Shown here in pieces: positions 44,913 to 52,853 of a DNA stretch of 64,000 nt; positions within the stretch are counted from its first letter, which is position 1; every line of letters starts with the position of its first letter. The DNA comes from Blastococcus litoris (lineage in GTDB: Bacteria; Actinomycetota; Actinomycetes; Mycobacteriales; Geodermatophilaceae), in NCBI RefSeq assembly GCF_003075095.1, contig NZ_QCZF01000009.1:62001-126000 (forward strand). Direction: 5' to 3'. The notes beneath the pieces were generated by a model. It saw only the letters and a list, made by a program, of their open reading frames with translations. It was not told the DNA's origin and ran no database searches. The position numbers and the translations under genes are program-made.

Positions 44913-45097
44913 GACGTGATCGGTCTCCGGCCCGCACCGACGCGATGGCGAGCACGGCCGACGGGATCACCGCCCACCCAGGGCCTCTCGGGGATCACGG
45001 AGAGGGTCCTCGACGGGTTCTCGCGGACGTCGGTCGGCTCAGCCGCCGCTGTGCCGCGGTGCCGTGACCGCTGCGACAGGACCGCGCGCGCTCCCGG

Positions 45098-45940
45098 TCA
45101 CCGCGGCTTCCTCGTCACCAGGACCAGCGTGCCCGGCACCAGGGCGCCTCGTTCGGGGGACCACTGGCCCCAGTGCTGCGTGCGCCCCGGCGTCCACTCG
45201 GGCTCGACGAGGTCCTCCAGCACCAGGCCGGCACCGACCACCGCGCGCACCCAGTCGCCCACGGTGCGGTGGTGCTCCACGTAGACCGCCCGGCCGGCGC
45301 CGTCGGTCTCGACGTACGGCGTGCGGTCGAAGTACGAGGAAACGATGCGCAGGTCCTCGGGGTCGGGGGAGTCCGGGAAGGGCCAGCGCATCGGGTGGTT
45401 GACCGACGCGACGAAGCGCCCGCCGGGCCGCAGCACGCGGGCGACCTCCGCCAGCGCCCCCTCGACGTCGGCCACGAACGGCAGGCCGCCGAACGCGGAG
45501 CAGGCGAGGTCCACGGCCCCGTCGGCGAGCGGGAGGGCCCCGGCGTCCGCCTGCAGCAGCGGCACCGCGATGCCGGTCGACCGGTTCAGCTCGGCGGCCC
45601 GCGCGAGCATCCCCGCCGAGAGGTCGAGAGCCACGACGTCGGCACCGGCCGAGCGCAGCCAGCGCGAGCACGGCGCCGATCCGCAGCCGATCTCCAGCAC
45701 GCGGCGGCCGGCGACGTCCCCGAGCAGGTGCGCGTCGGCCTCCCGCAACCCTTCCGGGCACCACAGGAAGTCGGCGTCCCCGAGGTCGGAGCCGTGCTCG
45801 GCCAGGTACGCGGGCGCGGCGGCGTCCCACCAGCGGCGGTTGGCCCGCGTCGACTCCTCACTGCCCGCGGACCGGCGGGCGACGCCGCCTGCCGCCGGGT
45901 AGCCGTCGTCGGCGAGGGGGAGGGGGGAAGGGCGGTCCAT
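45098..45940 (-). CDS. Class I SAM-dependent methyltransferase
   Basis: A 280-residue methyltransferase. The SAM-binding glycine motif LEIGCGSAPCSRWL (about residue 80), ALDLSAGMLARA and the LQADAGALPLADGAVD acidic loop are typical of the Methyltransf_11 group. The N-terminal WWDAAAPAYLAEHG segment and C-terminal HHRTVGDWVRAV resemble actinobacterial small-molecule methyltransferases. The substrate is unknown. It is convergent with polA across 185 bases in which I see no other gene. Confidence 0.9.
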   Translation of the reverse strand: MDRPSPLPLADDGYPAAGGVARRSAGSEESTRANRRWWDAAAPAYLAEHGSDLGDADFLWCPEGLREADAHLLGDVAGRRVLEIGCGSAPCSRWLRSAGADVVALDLSAGMLARAAELNRSTGIAVPLLQADAGALPLADGAVDLACSAFGGLPFVADVEGALAEVARVLRPGGRFVASVNHPMRWPFPDSPDPEDLRIVSSYFDRTPYVETDGAGRAVYVEHHRTVGDWVRAVVGAGLVLEDLVEPEWTPGRTQHWGQWSPERGALVPGTLVLVTRKPR

Positions 45941-45992
45941 GACGCGCCGATGGTGACACGCCGCGGCGGCCGATCGCGGACCGGAACCCAGG

Positions 45993-46022
45993 TGGACCCG
46001 GGCGTGCGCGCGTCCGTACCAT
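45993..46022 (+). promoter_or_regulatory. rpsA promoter
   Basis: TGGACC (45993-45998), 18 bases, then TACCAT (46017-46022). This gives a leader of about 130 bases before the rpsA ATG, one of the few clear -35/-10 pairs here. The long leader could host autoregulation, but no known fold is recognised. Confidence 0.55.
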
Positions 46023-46160
46023 GGGGAATGCGCCAGAGGTCTGTCGTGCTCTTCCCCACAGGGAAGGCCCGCGCCGGTTCTCCCCGCTGATCATCCCCAC
46101 GGCCGAACGGCCGAGGGTCGTCCTGTCCCTACGCATAAACCGTCCGGAGCAACCAACCAC

Positions 46161-47627
46161 ATGACCTCCACCCAGGTCCGTCCTTCCAGCACCCCCCAGG
46201 TCGCCGTCAACGACATCGGCTCCGCCGAGGACTTCCTCGCGGCGATCGACCAGACGATCAAGTACTTCAACGATGGCGACATCGTCGAGGGCGTCATCGT
46301 CAAGGTCGACCGGGACGAGGTGCTGCTGGACATCGGCTACAAGACCGAGGGCGTCATCCCCTCGCGCGAACTCTCCATCAAGCACGACGTCGACCCGAAC
46401 GAGGTCGTCAAGGTCGGCGACGAGGTGGAAGCCCTGGTTCTCCAGAAGGAGGACAAGGAAGGGCGTCTGATCCTGTCCAAGAAGCGCGCGCAGTACGAGC
46501 GCGCCTGGGGCACGATCGAGGCCAAGAAGGAAGCCGACGAGGTCGTCACCGGCACCGTCATCGAGGTCGTCAAGGGTGGCCTCATCCTCGACATCGGCCT
46601 GCGCGGGTTCCTCCCCGCCTCGCTGGTCGAGATGCGCCGCGTGCGCGACCTGCAGCCCTACGTGGGCCGCGAGCTCGAGGCGAAGATCATCGAGCTCGAC
46701 AAGAACCGCAACAACGTCGTGCTCTCCCGTCGCCAGTGGCTGGAGCAGACCCAGTCCGAGGTGCGCAGCGAGTTCCTCAACAAGCTCGCCAAGGGCCAGG
46801 TCCGCACGGGCGTCGTCTCCTCGATCGTCAACTTCGGTGCGTTCGTGGACCTCGGCGGCGTCGACGGCCTGGTGCACGTCTCCGAGCTGTCCTGGAAGCA
46901 CATCGACCACCCGTCCGAGGTCGTCGAGGTGGGCCAGGAGGTCACCGTCGAGGTCCTCGACGTCGACCTCGACCGCGAGCGGGTCTCCCTGTCGCTGAAG
47001 GCGACGCAGGAGGACCCGTGGCGTCAGTTCGCGCGCACGCACCAGATCGGTCAGGTCGTCCCGGGCAAGGTCACCAAGCTCGTCCCGTTCGGTGCGTTCG
47101 TGCGCGTCGACGAGGGCATCGAGGGCCTGGTCCACATCTCCGAGCTGGCCGAGCGCCACGTCGAGATCCCCGAGCAGGTCGTGCAGGTCGGCGACGAGAT
47201 CCTCGTCAAGGTCATCGACATCGACCTCGACCGCCGTCGCATCTCGCTGTCGCTCAAGCAGGCCAACGAGGGCGTCGTCGGCGAGGACGACCAGTTCGAC
47301 CCGGCCGCCTACGGCATGGCCGCGTCCTACGACGAGCAGGGCAACTACCTGTACCCGGAGGGCTTCGACCCCGACACGGGCGAGTGGCGCGAGGGCTTCG
47401 ACGCGCAGCGCGAGGAGTGGGAGCGGCAGTACGCCGAGGCCCAGGCCCGTTTCGAGGCGCACCGCAAGCAGATCGCCGCGGCCAAGGAGGCCGACGCCGA
47501 GGCCGCCGCTGGGGGCAACTACTCCAGCGACGGCGCCGAGTCGGTCGGCGCCGAGGTCTCCGGCGGCACGCTGGCCAGCGACGAGGCCCTGGCCGCGCTG
47601 CGGGCCAAGCTCGCCGGCGGCGAGTGA
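46161..47627 (+). CDS. rpsA: 30S ribosomal protein S1
   Basis: A 488-residue protein with four S1 RNA-binding domains (about residues 36-105, 122-190, 208-278 and 294-364), as in other Actinobacteria; enterobacterial S1 has six. Domains 3 and 4 carry the best matches ([21 protein letters not shown] and [22 protein letters not shown]). A Glu/Ala-rich tail of about 110 residues follows. It delivers mRNA to the 30S subunit, although leaderless mRNAs do not need it. The ATG at 46161 has little Shine-Dalgarno sequence. Confidence 0.97.
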   Translation: MTSTQVRPSSTPQVAVNDIGSAEDFLAAIDQTIKYFNDGDIVEGVIVKVDRDEVLLDIGYKTEGVIPSRELSIKHDVDPNEVVKVGDEVEALVLQKEDKEGRLILSKKRAQYERAWGTIEAKKEADEVVTGTVIEVVKGGLILDIGLRGFLPASLVEMRRVRDLQPYVGRELEAKIIELDKNRNNVVLSRRQWLEQTQSEVRSEFLNKLAKGQVRTGVVSSIVNFGAFVDLGGVDGLVHVSELSWKHIDHPSEVVEVGQEVTVEVLDVDLDRERVSLSLKATQEDPWRQFARTHQIGQVVPGKVTKLVPFGAFVRVDEGIEGLVHISELAERHVEIPEQVVQVGDEILVKVIDIDLDRRRISLSLKQANEGVVGEDDQFDPAAYGMAASYDEQGNYLYPEGFDPDTGEWREGFDAQREEWERQYAEAQARFEAHRKQIAAAKEADAEAAAGGNYSSDGAESVGAEVSGGTLASDEALAALRAKLAGGE

Positions 47628-47645
47628 GCACCTAGCTCCACGAGT

Positions 47646-47685
47646 CCGGAGGCCCGGCACCCCCTCGGGGGTGCCGGGCCTCCGG
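47646..47685 (+). terminator. rpsA terminator hairpin 1
   Basis: An 18-bp perfect stem with a 4-base loop, 18 bases after the rpsA stop. Confidence 0.85.
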
Positions 47686-47701
47686 CGTTCCGCGGGCACG
47701 A

Positions 47702-47736
47702 GAGAGGCCCCACGGACGTCGTCCGTGGGGCCTCTC
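47702..47736. terminator. Terminator hairpin 2, between convergent genes
   Basis: A 16-bp perfect stem with a 3-base loop. It probably serves the minus-strand gene ending at 47746 and backs up hairpin 1. Confidence 0.8.
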
Positions 47737-47745
47737 GTCGTCCGG

Positions 47746-48021
47746 CTACAGGCTGAGGATGATCGCGAACGCGGTGCGGGGGCGGCCGCCGGAACCGGCG
47801 AGGAAGCTCCACGTGTGGCGACCGGCCGGCGGGGCCTGGAACAGCCACTCCACGAACGAGCTGCGGCGCCGCGTCGCGGGGCGCTGGAACTCCATCCGCT
47901 CCCGGACCGCGGGGATGTCGGCGCAGCGGATCCCGGAGGCCGAGCCCAGGCGGTGCCGGCCCGCGCCCTGTCGGCGGGCGGCGCGCGTCGCGGTGGGTGC
48001 GTCAGCGGTGGTACGGGACAT
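47746..48021 (-). CDS. Small basic hypothetical protein
   Basis: A 91-residue Arg-rich protein. The N-terminus is Arg/Ala-rich, the middle carries [19 protein letters not shown], and the end is hydrophobic (TAFAIILSL). The strand is chosen because it has AGAGG about 11 bases before the ATG, a -10-like TAACGT at 48065-48070, and a terminator just after the stop. The opposite frame (47759-48079) has none of these. No function can be assigned. Confidence 0.5.
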   Translation of the reverse strand: MSRTTADAPTATRAARRQGAGRHRLGSASGIRCADIPAVRERMEFQRPATRRRSSFVEWLFQAPPAGRHTWSFLAGSGGRPRTAFAIILSL

Positions 48022-48170
48022 GTCGGGTTCTGCCTCTCTCGGCGGGGGAAGATCGCCGAGGCGGACGTTATGCGCGTGACGCGTGTGACTGGTGCGACGC
48101 GCCGGACGAGCGGGGCGGCTGTTACCCGGCCGTGACCTCGGCCCGTCCCGAGGGCGTCCGCGCGGGCAAC

Positions 48171-48176
48171 TACTGT
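48171..48176 (+). promoter_or_regulatory. -10 element, leaderless coaE promoter
   Basis: TACTGT lies 6 bases before the GTG at 48183. Confidence 0.5.
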
Positions 48177-48182
48177 CCGGTC

Positions 48183-48779
48183 GTGCTGCGGATCGGGCTG
48201 ACCGGCGGGATCGGATCGGGCAAGAGCACCGTCGCAGGCCTCCTGGCCGCGCGCGGTGCCGTCGTCGTGGACGCCGACCGCATCGCCCGTGAGGTGGTGG
48301 AGCCCGGGACGCCCGGCCTGGCGCAGGTCGTCGAGGCGTTCGGCGACGGCGTCCTGACCGCCGACGGTGCCCTCGACCGGGCCGCGCTGGCCGCGGTGGT
48401 GTTCAGCGACCCCGCCGCCCGAGCCCGGCTCGACGGCATCGTGCACCCGCTGGTGCGCGCCCGGACCGCTGAGCTCGTCGCTGCGGCCCCCGAGGGCGCC
48501 GTCCTGGTCAACGACGTCCCCCTGCTGGTCGAGACCGGTCAGGCGGGCTCCTACGACCTCGTGCTGGTCGTCGAGGCCGACCCCGAGATCCGCGTGCGCA
48601 GGCTCGTGGGCCGCGGCATGTCCGAGGAGGACGCCCGTGCCCGCATCGCGGCGCAGGCGTCGGACGAGCAGCGGCGCGCGGTCGCCGACGTGGTGCTCGA
48701 CAACAGCGGCAGCTCCGAGCAGCTCGCCGGGCAGGTCGCCGGCTTCTGGGCCGAGCACGTCGCCCCGGTGGCGGGATGA
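48183..48779 (+). CDS. coaE: Dephospho-CoA kinase CoaE
   Basis: A 198-residue kinase for the last step of coenzyme A synthesis. P-loop [12 protein letters not shown] (residues 5-16), [22 protein letters not shown] and [11 protein letters not shown] (CoA-binding helix) are typical. Mycobacterial CoaE has an extra C-terminal UPF0157 domain, which is absent here. The frame is open to 47997, but GTG 48183 matches the family start and has a -10 just upstream. It follows rpsA, a conserved actinobacterial order. Confidence 0.95.
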   Translation: MLRIGLTGGIGSGKSTVAGLLAARGAVVVDADRIAREVVEPGTPGLAQVVEAFGDGVLTADGALDRAALAAVVFSDPAARARLDGIVHPLVRARTAELVAAAPEGAVLVNDVPLLVETGQAGSYDLVLVVEADPEIRVRRLVGRGMSEEDARARIAAQASDEQRRAVADVVLDNSGSSEQLAGQVAGFWAEHVAPVAG

Positions 48780-48994
48780 CCCGCCCGGCAGGGGAGGTCG
48801 TGCCGCCCGAGGTCCGGCGGGCGCAGACCGGGACGTGGGTGGGTCTGCTCCTGATCACCGTGGGGACTGCGTTCGGGGCCTTCTTCGTGGACGCGGACGT
48901 CGACCCGCTCGTGCCTGGGCTGTTCGCCGTCGTCGCCGCCGTGGAGGTGTGGCTGGCCCTGCGGTGGTGGCGGTCGCGCCGCCGCCGGCGCTGA
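48776..48994 (+). CDS. Small two-helix membrane protein
   Basis: A 72-residue protein with a short polar N-terminus, two hydrophobic helices (about residues 22-38 and 45-63) and a terminal Arg cluster (WWRSRRRRR) expected inside the cell. The ATG overlaps the coaE stop by four bases, which supports it as a real gene. The function is unknown. Confidence 0.65.
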   Translation: MTRPAGEVVPPEVRRAQTGTWVGLLLITVGTAFGAFFVDADVDPLVPGLFAVVAAVEVWLALRWWRSRRRRR

Positions 48995-49001
48995 GAACGA
49001 G

Positions 49002-49032
49002 AGAACCCCCAGGCCGAGGGCCTGGGGGTTCT
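49002..49032 (+). terminator. Terminator after coaE operon
   Basis: A 14-bp stem (49002-49015 / 49019-49032) with a GAG loop, followed by the T-rich TCTCTGTG. It sits seven bases from the tRNA-Val 3' end on the other strand and may serve both. Confidence 0.85.
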
Positions 49033-49038
49033 TCTCTG

Positions 49039-49110
49039 TGGGCGATACTGGGATCGAACCAGTGACCTCTTCCGTGTCAGGGAAGCGCGCTACCGCTGCG
49101 CCAATCGCCC
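49039..49110 (-). tRNA. tRNA-Val (GAC)
   Basis: 72 bases. Acceptor GGGCGAT/ATCGCCC, anticodon loop CTGACAC (GAC), A73, T-arm ACTGG-TTCGATC-CCAGT. Last of three tRNAs transcribed from the right. Confidence 0.95.
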
Positions 49111-49164
49111 GTCCCGGCCTCGCGACCGGACCCTCCTCCGCGCTCGTGCTCCGCAGAGGAGACG

Positions 49165-49235
49165 AGGTGGAGACGGGATTTGAACCCGTGTAGACGGCTT
49201 TGCAGGCCGTTGCCTCGCCTCTCGGCCACTCCACC
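49165..49235 (-). tRNA. tRNA-Cys (GCA)
   Basis: 71 bases. Acceptor GGTGGAG/CTCCACC, anticodon loop CTGCAAA (GCA), and T73, the cysteine discriminator. It is the middle gene of the cluster. Confidence 0.95.
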
Positions 49236-49276
49236 GCACGCGGGCGCCAGTCTCTCGACCAGCGCCCGAGGTTCCG

Positions 49277-49349
49277 AGCGGACGACGGGATTCGAACCCG
49301 CGACCCTCACCTTGGCAAGGTGATGCTCTACCAGCTGAGCCACGTCCGC
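49277..49349 (-). tRNA. tRNA-Gly (GCC)
   Basis: 73 bases. Acceptor GCGGACG/CGTCCGC, anticodon loop TTGCCAA (GCC), T73. First gene of the cluster. Confidence 0.95.
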
Positions 49350-49361
49350 GTTGCGAGGAGA

Positions 49362-49390
49362 ACTCTAACCGACGGCCCTGAGCCCTCCAA
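49362..49390 (-). promoter_or_regulatory. Promoter of the Gly-Cys-Val tRNA operon
   Basis: On the minus strand TTGGAG (49385-49390), 17 bases, then TAGAGT (49362-49367), 12 bases before tRNA-Gly. This is the best -35/-10 pair in the window. Confidence 0.7.
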
Positions 49391-49444
49391 GCAGGGGGGT
49401 CTCCACGGGCCCGTCAGGGGCCGGCGGGAGACCGAAACCGCAGG

Positions 49445-49912
49445 TCAACGGCCCGAGGGGTCCGCCCCGCCGTTGGAGAGGAGCACGTGCAGCTCGTCGT
49501 CGAGGTCCAGCAGCTCGCTCTCGCTGCCGGACGGCACGAGCGCCTCCGTCTGCCGGAGGAAGGCGGCCACGGTCGCCCGCGACAGCTCGAACAGCGCCTC
49601 GCCCGACGGTGCGCGCAAATGGAGGAACAGGACGTCGGTCGCCGCGTGGGCCGGCCAGAGCCGGACGTCGCCGTCGCCGGCGGGGCCCTCGAGGCCGGCC
49701 TGCAGGAGCTCGCGGCTCAGCAGCCAGGCGATGCCGCCGTCATCGGGGTCGACGACGCCGTTCTCGTCGCCCACGTCGCCGAAGGCGATCCGGACGGCGA
49801 ACGGGTCGGCCGCGTCGTAGCAGAGCAACGCCGGTACCTCGGTCCACGACTGCGGACCGACCAGCTGGAGCGTGATGGGGGACGAGTACCCGGGGGTCCA
49901 ACCGCTGCGCAT
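49445..49912 (-). CDS. SsgA-family sporulation/cell-division regulator
   Basis: A 155-residue SsgA-like protein. VPALLCYDAADPFAVRIAF, WLLSRELLQAGL, GDGDVRLWP and FLHLRAPSGEALFELSRATVAAFL are family hallmarks. SsgA-like proteins exist only in Actinobacteria and guide septum placement and cell-wall remodelling. It is single in this window, so which SALP it is cannot be said. The ATG at 49912 lies divergently from the sigma-factor operon. It ends about 95 bases from the tRNA-Gly gene. Confidence 0.9.
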   Translation of the reverse strand: MRSGWTPGYSSPITLQLVGPQSWTEVPALLCYDAADPFAVRIAFGDVGDENGVVDPDDGGIAWLLSRELLQAGLEGPAGDGDVRLWPAHAATDVLFLHLRAPSGEALFELSRATVAAFLRQTEALVPSGSESELLDLDDELHVLLSNGGADPSGR

Positions 49913-50096
49913 GTCAGGTCAACGACCGTCGGTTCTCGAAGGTACGAGGCATTGCACTTCCTTCACATCCGTCCCACCCGTCACACGCGGGCGGGGCTTG
50001 TCGCCCCCTGCCATGCCCGGACGGGGGGCCGGCGAACCCCGAACACCCGCAGGAATGAACCGCTGTGGCAGCAGTGCACGAACGGGACGTGTGATC

Positions 50097-50738
50097 ATGG
50101 GAGCCGTGACCTCCCCGGTGCGGCGTCCGGACGACGCCTCCGGGGACGCCGACGTCATGCGCCGCATCCGCGCGGGCGACCGCGGCGCGATCGACGACCT
50201 CTACGCGCGGTTCCGCCGACCGGCCTTCGCCCTGGCCCGCCGGATCCTCGCCGACGACGCGCTCGCCGAGGACGTGCTCCAGGAGGTGTTCCTCAGCGTG
50301 TGGCGGGACCCGTCGGCGTTCGACCGGGCGCGGGGGAGCGTGGCGTCGTGGTTGCTCGCGGTCGTCCACCACAAGGCGGTGGACGCGGTGCGGCGTGAGG
50401 AGTCCCAGCGGCGCAGGCAGGCGCAGGCGGAGGACGAGATGGCGCTGGACGCCCCCACGGCCACCCGCGACGTGGAGGAGGACGCCTGGTCCCGGGTGGT
50501 CGCCGAGCAGGTCCGGACGGCGATGGCCGCGCTGTCCCACCCGCAGCGCGAAGCCCTGACGCTGGCGTACTACGGCGGCTACACGCAGCGCGAGGTCGCC
50601 GCGCTCACCGGCACCCCGCTGGGAACGGTGAAGACCCGGATGCTGGCCGGGATGCGGCGGCTCCGCGAAGAGCTCGGTGGTCCGGCGGGGGCGGGAGCCC
50701 TCGGCGGGGTCCGGCCGGCAGAGGAGACGCAGCGATGA
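50097..50738 (+). CDS. ECF sigma factor (SigK-like)
   Basis: A 213-residue sigma-70 family protein. Region 2 (about residues 25-90; DDLYARFRRPAFALARRIL, AEDVLQEVFLSVWRDP) binds the -10, and region 4 (about 140-195; LSHPQREALTLAYYGGYTQREVAALTGTPLGTVKTRM) binds the -35. It overlaps an RskA-type anti-sigma gene by ATGA, so it is probably held inactive at the membrane. The start is uncertain between GTG 50091, ATG 50097 and GTG 50106. An upstream longer frame has no sigma-like sequence. Confidence 0.9.
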   Translation: MGAVTSPVRRPDDASGDADVMRRIRAGDRGAIDDLYARFRRPAFALARRILADDALAEDVLQEVFLSVWRDPSAFDRARGSVASWLLAVVHHKAVDAVRREESQRRRQAQAEDEMALDAPTATRDVEEDAWSRVVAEQVRTAMAALSHPQREALTLAYYGGYTQREVAALTGTPLGTVKTRMLAGMRRLREELGGPAGAGALGGVRPAEETQR

Positions 50739-51574
50739 GCGCCGACCACCAGCGGTTCGACGAACTCGCCGTGGGCTGGGCGTTGCGCGCGCTGGAGCCC
50801 GAGGACGAGGCGGTCTTCGCCCGGCACCTGCCCGGCTGCACCCGGTGCACGGCGACGGTCGCGGAGACGACCGAGGTCATGGGTGCACTGGCCGCGGACC
50901 TACCGGCCGTCGAGCCCTCCGACGCCCTGGCCGTGCGGATCCGGGAGGCCGTGGCGGCCACCGAGCAGGTGGACCCGGCGCCCGCAGCGACGCCTGTGCC
51001 TGGCATGCCTCCGTCCGCCGTGCCCCCGACCGCCGTGCGCCCGACGGCCGTTCCCGCGAGCGCCACGCCTGCGCCCCTCGTCCCGGCGCCCCGCCGCCGC
51101 CCCCGTTCCCTGGCGCTCGGCCTCGTGGCCGCTGCCGTCGCCGCCGTCCTCGGCCTGGGCGTCTGGAACGTCGTGCTGCGCTCGGACCGCGCCGAGCTGA
51201 GCTCCACGGTGGCCGCGCAGCAGGACGCCGTCGAGGCGTTGCTGGACCCCTCCGCGACGGTCGCGCCGCTCGGCGACGAGGGCGCCCCCGTCGCCACCGT
51301 CGTGGCCCGGGACGGCGAGCTGCAGGTGATCACGCTGGGCCTCCCGGCCAACGACACCGACGACTCGACCTACGTGGTCTGGGGTCTGGGTGGCGACGCT
51401 CCGGAGGCTCTCGGCACCTTCGACGTGGATGGGTCACAGATGGCGCTGCGAACCGTAGAGTCCCGGCTGACCGGCCTCGACGGGTTCGCCACCTACGGCA
51501 TCAGCATCGAAGCCGGTCGGGAAGCTCCGTCGGAACCGACGGAGGTGGTGGCGACCGGGCAGGTGACCAGCTGA
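50735..51574 (+). CDS. RskA-type membrane anti-sigma factor
   Basis: A 279-residue protein. The N-terminal zinc-anti-sigma (ZAS) motif H31-x3-C35-x2-C38 and the LRALEPEDEAVFARHL helix bind the sigma factor. A Pro/Ala/Thr-rich linker (about 75-120) leads to one membrane helix (about 127-146). An RskA-like extracytoplasmic domain (about 160-279) follows. Release would need regulated proteolysis. The ATG overlaps the sigma gene. The stop overlaps the next frame as CTGA. Confidence 0.9.
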   Translation: MSADHQRFDELAVGWALRALEPEDEAVFARHLPGCTRCTATVAETTEVMGALAADLPAVEPSDALAVRIREAVAATEQVDPAPAATPVPGMPPSAVPPTAVRPTAVPASATPAPLVPAPRRRPRSLALGLVAAAVAAVLGLGVWNVVLRSDRAELSSTVAAQQDAVEALLDPSATVAPLGDEGAPVATVVARDGELQVITLGLPANDTDDSTYVVWGLGGDAPEALGTFDVDGSQMALRTVESRLTGLDGFATYGISIEAGREAPSEPTEVVATGQVTS

Positions 51575-52056
51575 GCGAGCACGGGACAGCGGCTCCCCCC
51601 GAGCACGGGCACCGGGAGACCCGCGACGAGCGGCGGGCTCGCTACGACGCCGACGAGGTGCGCAGCCTCCGCGAGCGCGTGGCCGACACGAAGTGGCGCC
51701 GCCGGCTGGCCGCGCGCCGCAGCGTCAACCACGGCTACCGCGTCGCCGTGGGGATCGTCGGCGGTCTGATCGTGGCCCTGGGCCTCGCGACGATCCCGCT
51801 GCCCGGTCCGGGGTGGCTGACCGTCATCGCCGGCCTGTTCGTCCTCGCCACCGAGTTCACCTGGGCCGAGCGGCTGCTCGAGTTCACCAAGGAGCACGTC
51901 AAGCGCTGGACCGACTGGGTCACGGCCCAGCCGGTCTGGGTGCGGCTGCTGATCGCGGCGGCCACGGCCGCGTTCGTGTACGGCGTCCTGGTCGTGACCC
52001 TGCACCTCACCGGGGTGCCCGACTGGGTGCCGGGGTGGGTGCCGCTCTGGCGGTGA
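51571..52056 (+). CDS. TIGR02611-type small membrane protein, apparent CTG start
   Basis: A 161-residue protein. A charged N-terminus (RETRDERRARYDADEVRSL) is followed by two helices around PLPGPGWLTVIAGLFVLATEF (PGPGW signature) and a third at the C-terminus. No ATG, GTG or TTG lies in frame before GTG 51658, which would cut off 29 residues of family-like sequence. CTG 51571 overlaps the anti-sigma stop as CTGA, has AGGTG five bases upstream, and reads LSEHG where relatives are expected to begin MSE. The function is unknown. Confidence 0.75.
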   Translation: MSEHGTAAPPEHGHRETRDERRARYDADEVRSLRERVADTKWRRRLAARRSVNHGYRVAVGIVGGLIVALGLATIPLPGPGWLTVIAGLFVLATEFTWAERLLEFTKEHVKRWTDWVTAQPVWVRLLIAAATAAFVYGVLVVTLHLTGVPDWVPGWVPLWR

Positions 52057-52099
52057 CCTTCTGGCACAATCACAGTGCGCGGTCGTCGATGGCCGCAGC

Positions 52100-52171
52100 G
52101 GGCGATTGGCTCAGTGGTAGAGCGCTTCGTTCACACCGAAGAGGTCACTGGTTCGAACCCAGTATCGCCCA
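52100..52171 (+). tRNA. tRNA-Val (CAC)
   Basis: 72 bases. Acceptor GGGCGAT/ATCGCCC, anticodon loop TTCACAC (CAC), A73. Acceptor and T-arm are nearly the same as in the tRNA-Val (GAC) at 49039, so they are close relatives with different anticodons. Confidence 0.95.
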
Positions 52172-52177
52172 CCGGAT

Positions 52178-52221
52178 CGAAGGGCCAGGGCACCCCGGGG
52201 GTGGGGTGCCCTGGCCCTTCG
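52178..52221 (+). terminator. Strong terminator after tRNA-Val
   Basis: A 19-bp perfect stem (52178-52196 / 52203-52221) with a 6-base loop. It lies between convergent genes and may also stop the DHFR-fold gene. Confidence 0.85.
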
Positions 52222-52225
52222 TCGT

Positions 52226-52786
52226 TCACCGGGGTCGGTAGCGGGCGTGGATCAGCCCGCTGGCGAAGGCGCGCTGCTCCACCAGGTCGAGCTCGAGGCG
52301 CACGCCGTCGGGGAAGAAGCGCTTCCCGCCGCCGACCACGGTGCTCGTCAGGAACAGGTGGTACTCGTCGACCAGGCCGGCCGCGATCGCCTGGGCGGCC
52401 AGGGTCGGGCCGTCGACGGTCAGGTCGGACTCCGACGCCTCCTTGAGCCGGCGGACGGCCTCGGGGTCGAAGGTCCGCTCGATCCGGGTCCGCTCGCTCG
52501 ACACCGACTCCAGCGTCGTGGAGTGCACGACCTTCTCGGCGGCCTGCCAGTCCCGCGCGTACTGCACGACGTGCGGCGGCGCACCGGGCTCGGTGTGCGC
52601 GGTCTCCCAGAACACCATCGTCTCGTACATGCGCCGGCCGTAGAGGTACGTGCCGACGTGCCGGAAGGTGTCGCCGATGAAGCTGTGCACCTCCTCGTCG
52701 TCGGCCGCTCCCCACCCGAGGTCGCCCTCGGCGGCCTCGGCGTAGCCGTCGAGCGAGGTGATCATCCCGTAGATGAGCTTGCCCAT
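52226..52786 (-). CDS. Dihydrofolate reductase-fold (RibD C-terminal-like) protein
   Basis: A 186-residue RibD_C/DHFR-like protein. KLIYGMITSLDGYAE opens the fold, GRRMYETM is the nucleotide-site loop, DGPTLAAQAIAAGLVDEYHLFL follows, and the end has VGGGKRFFPDG. These small reductases are common in Actinobacteria and their substrates are unknown. The ATG at 52786 is chosen over 52843 because GGGAG precedes it and the family begins MGKL. Confidence 0.88.
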   Translation of the reverse strand: MGKLIYGMITSLDGYAEAAEGDLGWGAADDEEVHSFIGDTFRHVGTYLYGRRMYETMVFWETAHTEPGAPPHVVQYARDWQAAEKVVHSTTLESVSSERTRIERTFDPEAVRRLKEASESDLTVDGPTLAAQAIAAGLVDEYHLFLTSTVVGGGKRFFPDGVRLELDLVEQRAFASGLIHARYRPR

Positions 52787-52853
52787 GCGTCTCCCGTCCC
52801 CGTGGTCGTCGGGGTTGTGACCTGCGGGAGGCGCGGAAGTCATCGAACGGGGG

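Noticed and set aside
47759-48079. 106-codon plus-strand frame opposite the 47746-48021 gene
   Set aside because: No ribosome site. The terminators and promoter favour the minus-strand reading.
49872-50096. N-terminal extension of the sigma factor to 49872
   Set aside because: The extension has no sigma-region pattern and overlaps the divergent ssgA start. The sigma domain begins after 50097.
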